Shown here: one piece after another, positions 10,916 through 22,387 of the stretch
Layout of the letters: each line of letters opens with the position of its first letter
Numbering within the stretch: the first letter of the stretch is position 1
Source: Sebastes aleutianus
Taxonomy: Eukaryota > Chordata > Actinopteri > Perciformes > Sebastidae
Assembly (NCBI GenBank): GCA_916700875.1
Contig: CAKAKS010000068.1
Coordinates: forward strand, 33,824,627-33,888,626
Direction: 5' to 3'
DNA: 64,000 nt
Notes under the pieces: generated by a model
Seen by the model: the letters and a program-made list of their open reading frames with translations, nothing else
The model's database searches: none
Told to the model about the DNA's origin: nothing
Program-made: the position numbers and the translations under genes

Positions 10916-12361
10916 TCACCTGAAAATGCATTTGTGTTTTTAACAGAAGATCTATCAGAGATCTGGCTGCATAGAAAATGTTCTCCCCGATCTGTTTAAT
11001 ATCAGCAGATCAAATCCTGAAGGAAACTAGAGCGGACCAAACATCCAGTTTTCTATGCACTAATGATAGTGATTGAATTCATCACACTCTTCTGTTTGTA
11101 CTAACTAGTTTTCAAGTTGACAAGGACGACTGACCTCAACTCAGAGTCCGTCTTCACTTAAAAGAACAACAGCATTCATTGTTTAAACCTCAAAATGACC
11201 TGATTATATTTTCTTGTGGTTGGCAATGTGGTTGAATAATGATGATGTATTGGCAGAAGGGATGGTCGGGTCAACAACGCGTGTGACCTTGAAACTGGAG
11301 GCTGTGGTTTGCATCCCGTCTCCCACCAACAGTCCTCTGGCGTCTTTAGACAATAAGCCAATATTTCCTGAGCCTTAACCACATAACTAAACTTTATAGA
11401 TGTGCCAGATGAGAAAATACCCACACAAGTTGTTCTGGGAAACATTGACAAACTGCCTGTTTCTGGTCTTAATTTCACATTCTGTTCATAGATCCATCTG
11501 GGCTCTATAGCTGCTCTCTTCTAACTAATGACTCCCGGAGTAGTGCAGGCAACAACAGCAGCTTAATCAAGAAAGGAAACACAAAGTTTTATTCTTGAAT
11601 CAGACGACATTTATGAAGAATTTATGTTTACAAAATCCTGTCTTGAAAGTGAGACTTTGTTGTAAATGGTTGTAAAAGTAATGCATCTGTCAGTGTTAAA
11701 GCAAACTGCAGATTAAACAACCACTCCTACAAGAAGCTGTATTGAGAAGCCACATCCATCCATCTACTGCACTCTGAAAGCACTAAACACATTCAGTGAG
11801 TGAATAATAAAAGGCTAACATTTGTCGGAGGCTTTCCAGTAAACTGCTTGCCTCAGAGATTTCACCTTTTTTTTCTGAATACATCTGGAGGCTTCAGTCA
11901 TTCTGCTAAATCAAATCACAACATGGAGACACGGACTGGAAGGTGTTTATCCAGAGCTTGATTGAGCATAAGTGGTCTTTTGGATTAATGTCGTGTTTTA
12001 CATTCACACAGATCTACGCGTTAACACCAGAGAAGCACCTACAGATGTGCGTCTTTAAAGTGAGCACATACGTATTAAAAGCAGACAGCGATTTGAAAAA
12101 CAATCATCCAAAGTGATGCTGTTTGTCTAAAGTGTGACAAAGCCAGTATAGTGTTTTTGGATTGCACAGTAAATACTGAATGAGTGGTGCTTTTTTGATG
12201 AAAACACCAATTCTGCATGTCCGGATTTTAATTTTCATTCCTATAGAGGGGACTAGTTGGGAATACCCGTTTATAGACTAATTGTATACATGATGTACAA
12301 CGTTGTAGGACTCAGGCCTCTGTGTTGGCCTCTGGTGTCTCAGGTTTTTATGGAATTGTGT
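10916..12361. other. No gene recognised
   Basis: Moderately AT-rich unique sequence. The minus-strand frame at 11176-11478 has no recognisable domain. Confidence 0.4.
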
Positions 12362-12676
12362 TAGGGCGTTTTCATATTAGTATCCGTATCGTGCCCGAGT
12401 ACGATTCCCCCCCCTCTTTACGCTCAGCTTTCACATCGGTAAAGTTGTTCCGTACAAGAGTCCACTTGCGACATCATCCATGTGTATTTGTTTAAGTTGA
12501 GATCAGATGTTCTAGTGGCGGAGCATCGTAAAACACACATTCAAACTGGACAGAAACAAAATAAAACTCACCTAAACCGTCGTCGTTAGTCTTTCCTACA
12601 ATCATAGACTCTGGTTTGGTCGAAATAAACCATAATTTGATGTGAAAATATGCCGACTCTATACTCTGTTTCCCCG

Positions 12677-12678
<2 letters not shown>

Positions 12679-12744
<66 letters not shown>
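12679..12744. repeat. (CT)n microsatellite
   Basis: About 33 CT dinucleotides with a single GT interruption near 12711. The minus-strand frames across it (Arg/Glu repeats) are artefacts. Confidence 0.97.
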
Positions 12745-12745
<1 letters not shown>

Positions 12746-12747
<2 letters not shown>

Positions 12748-12930
12748 AGGGTGGTAATCTGTAGCAGCTCCAATCAGTTTAAGACTAAGGATCAAATCAA
12801 CAATACTGAGGAGGAAGAGAAGAGCATGAAGGAGAGGTGTTTGACCTCCCCACACCAGTTTTCCTCAGATTTGTACCTTAAGATTTGGGTTCACTTGATT
12901 CATTACAGTCTTCTAGTTGCAGCATTGATT
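12746..12930. repeat. Direct duplication, copy 1
   Basis: Matches 13267-13468 over nearly its full length (GTAATCTGTAG, CTCCAATCAGTTTAAG, AAGGATCAAATCAACAATAC, TCAGATTTGTACCTTAAG, TTGCAGCATTGAT), with indels in the middle. The two copies lie about 520 bp apart in the same orientation. Confidence 0.85.
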
Positions 12931-13266
12931 ATTCGTCTCTTTTGAGGTCACGGATCGACAAACCGTGCCTGAGTCCGGTACGAAGCGTTCACACTAATCA
13001 AACAAACTGGACTTTTGGGGACAAGTGTTCTCGGATCCGGGCCCGGGTCCCTGAAGTGAAAGCACCCTCAGTCTCATCCATATTGCCGTTTCAGCAGATC
13101 TGTCTTTGTGTTGTGCACACATGCGTCCTTTTAGCCCTGCTCTCGTTTCCATACTGTAATCCATACATTTTACCCAGTATTTCCTATATATATCCTGAGG
13201 TCGCTTGGGGCCTGGAGCTGATCCCAGTAAGGATAATAACTTGGATAGGATGGTAGTCTGTAGCTA

Positions 13267-13468
13267 ACCAGGTCAGTAATCTGTAGAAGCTCCAATCAGT
13301 TTAAGGTTAAGGATCAAATCAACAATACTGAAGCAGGACAAGAAGCATGAAGGAGAGGTAAAACATAGAGACAGTATACACCACACAAACAGAGCAGTTC
13401 TTCTCAGATTTGTACCTTAAGGTTTGGGTTCACATGATTCATTATAGTCTTACAGTTGCAGCATTGAT
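13267..13468. repeat. Direct duplication, copy 2
   Basis: Second copy of 12746-12930. It is longer by about 17 bp because of insertions such as the AAACATAGAGACAGTATAC stretch. It sits outside the TIR element that holds copy 1. Confidence 0.85.
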
Positions 13469-16189
13469 AAGTCACTCAGTGGTCAGAAACAAGTCTGTTT
13501 ATGTCTTTGGTTTCTCTGAACGCATCAAACACACAGTGTGTTATCAGCCCCGACTTAAAATGTATTAGTTTAAATCACATGTTATTAATTTCATTGGTTG
13601 AAAAATGTACTAATTTTGTTGAATTATTTAGATTTAGTCTAGGATCATGCAGTTTTTTTTTTGTTAAGTTTTATTTAATTAAATCTATAAAGTGGCCTTT
13701 TATTAAACATTTTGGCAGTTTTAGTTGTTGATTTGGTTTTCTAGGAACTAACCGGAACCTAGTGGTAAAATACTGGCCTACAGTTACACCCAGGGAGGTT
13801 GAGAGGGGGTTTGTTTATCTGGTCATTCTATGAAAGTCAGGTGGGCTGACCTTTAAGGTGGACCAGCTATTCTGTCTCTTAGTGACAAGCCAGCTTTTTT
13901 TTTTTACAAAGTTATATACCGTATAGTAGCCAACACCCAGCGAAATGTCAGGAAAGTATGAAAAAAAAGATACCGCCCAAGTCTAGTATTCAGGCTTGAA
14001 TTGATAAACCATCAATATATTTAGATGATTTTGCTCTGGCCTCTTCTCTAAGTTTGTATTCAATATATTATTTCAATGAAATGTACTGATACAAACGTAT
14101 GTGTGAAATAAAAAGGCAATTTATTATGTTGGCTGGTAAGAAATATGCTTGGCTGGTGGATTTGTCCATCTACCAGTCCCCTTGGCTAGTGAGTCAAAGA
14201 GTTTATTTCGGACAGTCCGTCTATCCAGAAGCCTTTTTGTGATCTACGCCCGTCAATTGGAAATCAATAATGAGCTCGGAGGTTCCAGACTAAAAATAAT
14301 TTGCGATGGTCTGATGATGTCAGGCGATTAGACACCTGGTCTTTCCATCCCACCTTGCAGCTGCTGTGGGAGGACGTTGTTGTGTGTCCTGATATACTCT
14401 TATCACTGGGCTGTTTGTACCAGAGCTGCTCGCTGACTCTGTCACAGAGCATTACGGAGAGACGGGGGCTGGGAATTTATGTCTCCATGTTGGAATACAT
14501 AGCATACATCAATTGGTTATATTTCCATCCGGGGAGAGTGTTATTGTAGCCCGACGCCTTAACGAGAGTAATATAAGCTGATATCAGAAATCATGATGAC
14601 ATTTGTGTACCATAGCTGTGCCATAAAAATGCTAATGTTGTTTCTCTGACAGTGGAGGAGGTGGCTGGAGGATTAGACTGAGCGCTGCTGATCTTATTAG
14701 ATAAAACACTGTCATTACACTCATTGCTTGGTAGCCGCAGTGCTACACAGGCTTTTCTCTGCACGCAAGCTTCGCTCATAAAAACACCAATACCCGGGGT
14801 TCTGTGTCGATGTGACGGGATTACAACGACTCCTGGCCAAAATTGATGACGTTTAAAGTCATTTTCGCAGACATGACCATTTAGAGGCCAAGGATGCAAC
14901 GTTTAGATACGGACTATGATGGAGACGTTTAGGTAATGGTGTGTTTTGGTGAACAGAGGAGCAGTAACATCTGCACGTCTTAAAGGCTGCAGGGCTGAAA
15001 GAGGTTGTATAAAGCTGCTAAAATCCTGGTTGTTTGTGGATTAGAAATGCCTTGTTAATCTTATTAGATTAAAGAGTCCACCAGGGTTTAATTCACTTTC
15101 TATTCAATCCAGTCAATACGTGGATACGGATTTCCTTTAATGCGAAACTAGAAAGTGCCTTTTCAGGAAAATGAATGTTTCCTCTTAAATAAATGATTTA
15201 TGGAAGATGGAGAACAGACAGGAGAACTAATCTGTAGACATTAGTCCTGAAACATTTTGTCTTTTACAGAAAATCAATCAACAATCTGATAATTGATTCA
15301 TCATCAATTAAAACTTCCTCACATTCCCTACATCCAACTTCTTAATTGTAAGGATTTAAATCGTATCTGTATTTATGTCATGGTAAACTGGATAACTTGG
15401 ATTGTTGATCAGACAAAGGAAGACTTTAAGACCTCCGTTACCCAATGGCATTAAAATGCATCTCGTATCCAGATTGTATCTAGATATGATTTAACCTGAT
15501 TACATTTACACCTGCTATTAATATCTGTCTCCAGTGTCCACACTGAGATCCAATTGAGATCCGATCGCTCTGTCTGAAAGGGCTGAAGGGAAGCGTTCGA
15601 AGGGGAATACTGGCACTGCCAGAGAGGCGGTGTTTAATGTGTGGACACATCAGCTTCAGACCGCGCCGTTTAAGGGAGAGGGTCAGCGAACGTAACTTTG
15701 AGGTATGACTTTACTTGCACACAGAGAGGATGAAGAGAGGAGCCGCTGAGCGCTGGCGGTGATCTCCTCTCTGGTCATGGCGGTACAGTGACCGGAGGAG
15801 CGCTGAGAGTGCGGCGCACACTCGGCCGAACCTTTGAATGTTCGCTGTTGATTACTACCGAAGCTCCGGAGCCCAACAATGGTACTCGGGACAGCCATAT
15901 TTCTGCCCACGTAGTTGTTATATGTGGATTGAAATTGCAATTGCATTTACGCTTGCGTTCAATGTGATCACAGTGCATCCCTAACCACCTCCGGACGTTT
16001 GGCCGATCAAATCACAATCCATCCTCAATGTGCATTTCAATGGCAGGTGTAACGGGGTCTTAGACATCAACTTTGACTTTTTTCTGATATTTTCAAGACC
16101 AGAAGATGAATCAGTTAATTCAGAAAAATAACAAGTAGATGAATCGATAAAGAGTTGCTCTCAAATATCATTGTAAATTTAGGATTTTC
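13469..16189. other. No gene recognised
   Basis: Mostly unique sequence with A or T runs near 13652 and 13891. The short frames at 14149-14899 and 15683-15978 overlap on both strands and lack motifs or convincing splice sites. Confidence 0.4.
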
Positions 16190-16414
16190 AGGGCTGCCCT
16201 CTCTTAGTCTGTTAGTTGACTAATCAATCGTCTTGGTCTTAGTCGAATAAGATTTCTTTAGTCAAGTTGTCGTTTTTACTGCTTTTTTTTAGCTTATTGA
16301 CTTATTTCCAAGAAACTAATGAGCACAATTATTAAAGTGGTGCTTGTGTGTGATTCTTTGTGGAGAAACAGATCACAGATCGACTAAGAATTTCTTTGGT
16401 TAAGGACAACCCTA
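16190..16414. mobile_element. Short TIR element (AGGGCTGCCC / GGACAACCCT ends)
   Basis: Left AGGGCTGCCC and right, reversed, AGGGTTGTCC match at 8 of 10 positions. The interior has mirrored TTAGTCGAATAAGATTTC and GACTAAGAATTTCTTTGG motifs typical of a common fish hAT-like miniature element. About 225 bp, non-coding. Confidence 0.55.
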
Positions 16415-17455
16415 AGAGTTTGTGGTTTTAGACTGCAGGTCACCTTGGGTTTGTGGAAATTTATGTGGCATTTTTTCACCATTGTCTAATATTTTATAGG
16501 TTTAATTATAAAGAAAATAATCAAGGAAATAATTGAAAATGAAAATGATCCTATTAAAAAAACAATTTTAGCTATGATGCAATAGCATGGCTGCACAGTT
16601 AAAGTCTTTTTTTTGCCAATTACTGGATGAAAGAGTTCCATATCCACCTCGTTGTGGTGTTTTTAGTGGTATAAATAAAGCTCCTTGTTTATCAGATTCA
16701 CATAGTGACAGATGAACAGTTGAGTAACAGATGAGCAGCGGAAACTACTCAACAACAACCCCCCCCCCCACACACTTAATATAGAGGTTATAGTGGAAGA
16801 GATTATCACGGCGTTGCCATGGTGAACTTAGACATCATTCAACAGAACACTGTTTTACAACAAACGCTGCGGTTTCACAGTAATGTCATAAATGTCAACC
16901 CGAACGATAAGAGTGAAGGTAACCCCGACACGATGTGCATACACACTCCCACCTTTAGCACACAAACACACACTTGTAAACACTTGACCCTTACAGGAAG
17001 AACACAAAGCACCACCTACACACTGTCAGAGACTTAAAATACATACGTTGCACACTAGAGTAAACACGCTGTCCATAAAGATGTTCGCCACACTCCCACA
17101 CACTCTCTTGATCTCCTCTCCGCCCCCTCCTCTGCCTCCTCTCTCGCTCCGATTATGTCTTTCTTTCTTTCCCTCCATCTGTTTTCCTCTCCTCTCTCAG
17201 ACAGTGGAGATGGTCGGTGAAGTGAGAGGAGGAGAAGGCGGTAATAAGACCCCTCCCCTCCACATACACAAACGGGAGATGAGAGGTGACAACCGCCTCG
17301 CATGCTTCCAGACATCCTTGTCTTTCTTTCTTCCTCGGCCTTCCACTTCATGCATGTGTGTCTGGCACCATGTTTGCTTCAGATCTGCCGCTGGACGTTT
17401 ATGGAATGATATATGATGTGGAGAGAGGATGTGAAGATAGGGTGTGCTTTTGATA
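16415..17455. other. No gene recognised; short low-complexity runs
   Basis: Contains a C-run near 16760-16769, a CA-rich stretch near 16940-17030 and a pyrimidine-rich patch at 17098-17200 followed by a purine-rich patch at 17205-17240. Frames here are low-complexity by-products. Confidence 0.45.
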
Positions 17456-18485
17456 GCAGCATGCTAGCCGATTAGACTGTTTTCAGGCTATTAAATAGGC
17501 TTTATCAGTCCCCATCACGCCCCATAGATGTGGGTCAATAAGGGCCTTCTACACCCACTAGTAGGTTTTTATCATCTATTCACATGGTAGATCACCAAAA
17601 GAAGGTATAAAAGAACACGACAGTCACCTCTAGCGACCGTAGTAATGACTTTCACCTAGTAGAACAGAGTTTGCATCCCGTGTGAAACCAACAATGTGTA
17701 GTTGTTTTTGTGTTCGTAGTTATTTTAACCAAAAACATGTTTTTCTCTAAATTTAAACAGTTATTTTTTTTTTTTTTACATAAACCTAAAGAAGTCGCAG
17801 CTTTGTTGCTTAAACTTAATGAAGTTGTAGTTTTGCTGCCTAAACCTAAAGAAGTTGTAGTTTTGTTGCTTAAACTTAATGAAGTTGTAGTTTTGTTGCT
17901 TAAACTTAATGAAGTTGTAGTTTTGCTGCCTAAACCTAAATAAGTTGTAGTTTTGCTGCCTAAACCTAAAGAAGTTGTAGTTTTGTTGCTTAAACTTAAT
18001 GAAGTTGTAGTTTTGCTGCCTAAACTAAAATAAGTTGTAGTTTTGCTGCATAAACCTAAAGAAGTTGTAGTTTTGCTACCTAAACTAAAATAAGTTGTAG
18101 TTTTGCTGCATAAACCTAAAGAAGTTGTAGTTCTGCTGCCTAAACCTAAAGATGTTGTAGTTTTGTTGCCTAAACTTAAAGAAGTTGCAGTTTTCTTGCC
18201 TAATCTTAAATAAGTTGTAGTTTTGTTTCCTAATCTTAAAGAAGTTGTAGTTTTGTTGCCTAAACCTAAAGAAGTTGTATTTCTGCTGCTTAAACTTAAA
18301 GAATAATTTTAGTTTATGTTCAAAATGTGACGTTTCATTCAGTTTTACCTGTTAAAAAGTTTTACTTTTAAGTTTCACTTTCACTTTTACAACATAGGCC
18401 CCTACTGACCCTCATCTAGTGCTTATAGCGACTGCTAATGCCTATTTAATGGCCTGATAATAGTCTAATCGGGTGCAGCATGCTG
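17456..18485. mobile_element. Foldback-like element with long TIRs around a minisatellite core
   Basis: Arm 1 starts at 17456 (GCAGCATGCTAGCCGATTAG...). Arm 2 ends at 18485 and, read in reverse complement, gives CAGCATGCT...CCGATTAGACT...GCCATTAAATAGGC. The outer ~45 bp match strongly. Weaker similarity continues inward for about 55 bp more (TAGATGxGGGTCAxTAxGGGCCT in both). Inside, 17660-17760 carries CATCCCGTGTGAAACCAA and TTATTTTAACCAAAA, the signature of the window's family A elements. Total about 1,030 bp, no transposase. Confidence 0.75.
17781..18302. repeat. 30-bp minisatellite, about 17 copies
   Basis: Unit TAAACCTAAAGAAGTTGTAG plus TTTTGCTGCC. Variants (ACTTAAT for ACCTAAA, GTTGCT for GCTGCC) alternate in partly ordered blocks, suggesting higher-order duplication. 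The 30-bp period keeps a frame open for 78 codons at 17710-17943, translating as a decapeptide repeat. There is no other sign of a gene. The unit resembles a ~27-bp doublet inside family A elements, for example near 37070-37115. Confidence 0.95.
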
Positions 18486-20147
18486 ACCTTGTTATCCAGT
18501 GCAGGTGATTGATCAGGCTTTATGTGTTTATCTAATAGCATTGTAACCAGGTACTAATGCCTGCTTTCCTTCAGCCCATTTACAAACAACAACATTCATC
18601 TTCCTCCTTTATTTTATTTCAGTTTTTTGGAGAGAGTGGTCGATCCATCTTCCTAGAAGGCATCACTTGTTTGGTGTTAGCAATAATTGCAAAGAGAAGG
18701 GGAGGAGGAAGAGAACTACCCTTCAGCTGTACATCTTGTTTTGGAATCGCTCCGTTAACAAATATCATCACACAGAGACACATTGAAATCGTTTGAGAAC
18801 ATTCAAGTCCACCATGATGTGTTTTGGAGTGTCTCTCAAAGAGAGAGTGTGTTAAAGTAATGAGTCAATAATTGAGCAATATGTGAAAGTCATGGAGGGG
18901 CGATTTAAAAACGTGGGTCTCATGGTTTTAAAATGAAAAACAGCAGTGAAATGAGATTAACCTTTTGTGATGTTAATTGTGATATTTAGGCCGTCCTAAA
19001 TTAAAAAAATGAAATGTTTTTTATCCTAAGTAAATCATTTCATTGGATTTCTGTGGTGCCTTTCTCTGCTTGGGGCTTCTGAATGCTTTCCAGCAGAACA
19101 GTATTTGCTTTTAAATGATGTCTGCTCCACAGGAGCCTTAAATCTCCACTCCAAAATAAACCCCCGCTGGCACCAGCCGCACCACCTACACTGAACAAAA
19201 CGACACGCTCAGAATCTGCTCTTCACTTTATTCAAGACAGTTGAAATAATATCTCTCTGTGCTGTATATACAAATGAATAGAGACGGACAACTTTATAAA
19301 TAAAACTACTTATCCTCAAGCACTGCTTATACAAACAGTCATCATGGAATTAGATTCATTGAAGTGACTTAACATATCTTGGGTCAAACTTTTTGTTTTA
19401 AATACATCACTTGGTTGGGTCATTTTTTGCAGTGTAATGGTCTCTAAGCACGAGGACACCCCTGGGACACATTTGGAAGAAAGAAACCCTGAGCAGGGTC
19501 TGATATATCTTATATCTCTGCCCGAGTCCCCAGAGCCCCCTCATTACAGAGTGATTATTCCTCAAAGCCAGGGGCAAAGTGCGTCACTCATTTACTTACA
19601 GAAGTGGTGGAATTAGAAAAACACCAAAACAGCGTTTTTTTGTGGCTTTCATGTCAAGTTTAGCAGCTGGTGTCAGGTCTCTGAAGCTTAGTTTAGATGC
19701 TCTCAAGAGAAAATGTGATGCGTCCTTCCTTCTCTAAACCTGTCTCCTAGAAATGACATTTCTTTCTTTTCCTAATTACCTTGTGATGTGAAATGTGATT
19801 GCTGCCTGCATTATGTTCCTTGGCAGTATTTGTCGAGTGTAGGCAGTGCTACATTTATGTACCAGATACCCACGTGTCGTTAGGTTTAGGCAACAGGAAC
19901 AGAAACCAACCATTACTGCTGCTATTCTTACATTTTTAATAATTCCTCCTAGATGGGTTTAACTCTGTTGTGTTTACATGTCTCTCACCATGACTCTTAA
20001 ATGATGAGTGAGAGCAGAGAACATCAATACCGTCCCATCAACAAGACGAGCTCTACAACCATTAGTCAGCTCAGTGTTAACCAAACATTACATTAATATG
20101 ATCTAGTTGTTTAAAGGCTTTAGTGTGGCAAGATGAGGTTTTTAAAT
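18486..20147. other. No gene recognised
   Basis: Unique sequence. A pyrimidine-AG acceptor-like site lies near 18610-18632 (TTTATTTTATTTCAG), but the following frame (18557-18796) has no recognised motif and no clear donor. Confidence 0.4.
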
Positions 20148-20787
20148 TAAGGCTGTCAAAGTGGTCTCTGGACAATATTTGTCATTGTTTTGTGTTGTTA
20201 ATTGATACATACATTTGCATAACGCAGCATATTAAGAGTAGTAAAGGACCCATATTGTAAAAAGTGAGATTGTCATGTCTGTTATATTATAAAGCAGGTT
20301 TAAGTGCTATATAAATAATGTAAAAGTATTGAAACGTTCATATACAGAGAAATACGCACAGCCCGTATTAAGAAATTGTGCGTTTGAAACAAGCCGTCAG
20401 GATTTCTGTCCATTTGTGATGTCACAAATATACAATATTTACAGGGTTTTAAACATAAACATTCTAAATGTGTCCCAGTTTATTTCCTGTTGCAGTGTAT
20501 GTAAATAACATCAGCTGACAGGAAGTAAAACATGGACCCAAACTGTTGCCTAGCAACGCAATTCCGTTGCAATTCCGTTGAAATGAGCTAAAACGGAGCG
20601 TTTCAGACAGAACATTAACATTAACATTACAGCATGTTAACATGTCCTAGTAGTAACACAAAATACAAGTATGGACCTGACAATGAGCATAATATGGGAC
20701 CTTTAAATACTTTTAAATACATTCTGAACAGATACAAAATGTGCGATTAATTTGCGATTAAATAATTGAATTGAATTGACAGCCCTA
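20148..20787 (+). mobile_element. GGGCTGTCAA-family element, internally deleted and interrupted
   Basis: Starts TAAGGCTGTCAAAG and ends TTGACAGCCCTA. The flanking 8-mers are TTTTAAAT (20140-20147) and GTCTAAAT (20788-20795), 6 of 8 identical, a plausible hAT-type target duplication. The left terminus joins directly to the TCTGGACAATATTTGTC part seen at 7398, so the left half is deleted. A second element is inserted at about 20242-20705. Confidence 0.7.
20242..20705. mobile_element. Nested TIR element (TAAAGGACCCATATTGT ends)
   Basis: Left TAAAGGACCCATATTGT and right, reversed, TAAAGGTCCCATATTAT match at 15 of 17 positions. It interrupts the GGGCTGTCAA element inside a segment that is continuous in the copy at 7234-7626. 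About 464 bp, no coding frame. It belongs, from memory, to a very common fish family containing the GAAACGCTCCGTTTTAG motif (here in reverse). Confidence 0.75.
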
Positions 20788-22200
20788 GTCTAAATACACG
20801 ATGAGGCTGCGAGGACCTAATACTGTAAACCAACTTCTGTTACTTCAAATACTGCACTACCACACTGAAATCAGACGTTATTTCTGAGATACATGTAGTA
20901 CATGTAGATATCTGACGGAGGTCAGAGGTCAGTAGAGCGGCACCTTTTGAGGAAGCGAGTTTAAAGACACTTTGACAGTTTAGTTTCAAATTGTTCATTG
21001 AATTCACACCTGTTGTTTTCAGGCAGATTGCCTGTCCTCTGTAATTTAACAAGCAGCAGGTGTCGAGGCAGGAAACACAACCGACTGTCAGACAAACACC
21101 GGGTCTGGTGAGAATCCTTAAATTAACAGGTGAATTGTAGCGACTTCCTGGTGATTGCAAACAAGTAATTGCACCTAGATGAAGACACTAGTTTCCTGAA
21201 CCATTTAAAAGCATTTATGTTAATGTAGAATCATTTTCTGTTAAATTAGGAGACCGAATATTCAGTCCTAAAACACACTTCTAACAATTTCACCCAGGAG
21301 CATATTGTTTATAGCATCATAAACCTTTGCAAGCTGCCTGTGTTTTGTCATACATCAATGAAAATTAGCATATGAAAGGATGTTAAACCTCTTTATGCTG
21401 AAAATTACTAACCATACATTACTTTTTAATGGTCCATGTCCATACCTTTATTGCACAGTAAGCATGCGAAATTGGTCCCTAAATTAAATTTCCAAATACT
21501 GCTTACGTTTTAGTTCTTAGAAACAATATTGTCAGTGCTTACGAGTTATAAGTTCTCATCTTGTTGGCTGATCAATAACATGGGCTTTACTTCTCTGCTG
21601 TTTCACTCAGGAGATGGGACTGTCCGTCAGCAGGGTGGTGGTTATTTGTCGGGTTATAGATCAGTAACACATGCTCTTCTGTCTTGGCTAGCGGTCATAT
21701 TCATATCTCTTTTTTTTTAACAACTATCAGGGTTAAACTACAACTTAATGTGTTTCCGCATCAGCTTGAGTCTATACTCTGATTGAACATGAGGACGCTT
21801 TATGAGCCCCCACGCCTCCATCTCCAACACATTAACAAATCAGTCTTTAACGGATGAGCGAAAAGCTTCCCGCCCACTCCGTCTCCGGGGTCTCTAAGCA
21901 TGCAGCAGTTGGCTGTTGTCCAGTGGTCATTTAGTACATGTGGCTCCCAATATTCAACTAAACATGCCCTTGAAAACAATAACAATTAAGTGTTTTCTCC
22001 TTGCAGCCTCCAAGATGCAGGCGTAAATATGCACAATGGGGGAATATTAAGTGTTTTTATTTGACCTTTTAAATGAGCAGGATGATCTCTTGAGAGCAAA
22101 ATCACTTTTGGGAAAAAAAAATGGTAGCACAACCAGAATTTGATGGAGGGGTTAGGGAACAGTAAAACAAAAAAAAAAAAACATGAAGGCAATTCAAGTT
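20788..22200. other. No gene recognised
   Basis: Unique sequence with A or T runs near 22115 and 22168. Several 60-100 codon frames have no motif. Confidence 0.4.
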
Positions 22201-22387
22201 TACACTACATGGCCAGAAGTACATGGACACTTACCACATACTGTTGGGTACTTTTGGTCTTGCTTTTCATAGTTTTGTGTAGGTCCCAAGAACCCAATTC
22301 TCAATGGAGGTAAACCTTGGCAATGATATTTTATACAATAGTGTTCTTTCAACTTTGTGTCAGTATTTGTGTACATGCCTACCATAT

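Larger units (their letters stand above)
12363..13068. mobile_element. TIR element with decayed AGGGCGTTTTCA ends
   Basis: Left end AGGGCGTTTTCAT followed by a GTGCCCGAGTACGA stretch. The right end, reversed, is AGGGTGCTTTCACTTCAGGG leading to a GACCCGGGCCCGGATCC stretch. The ends are similar but clearly diverged. The left 200 bp, reversed, matches 36812-36977, marking this as a dispersed family. The interior holds a (CT)n array and one copy of a local duplication. No transposase. Confidence 0.5.

Noticed and set aside
12492..12855. Arg/Glu repeat frames on the minus strand
   Set aside because: Translation of the (CT)n array at 12679-12744.
17710..17943. Open frame encoding a decapeptide repeat (LPKPKEVVVL-like)
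   Set aside because: A by-product of a 30-bp tandem repeat whose length is divisible by three. Stops appear where units vary, and there is no flanking gene structure.
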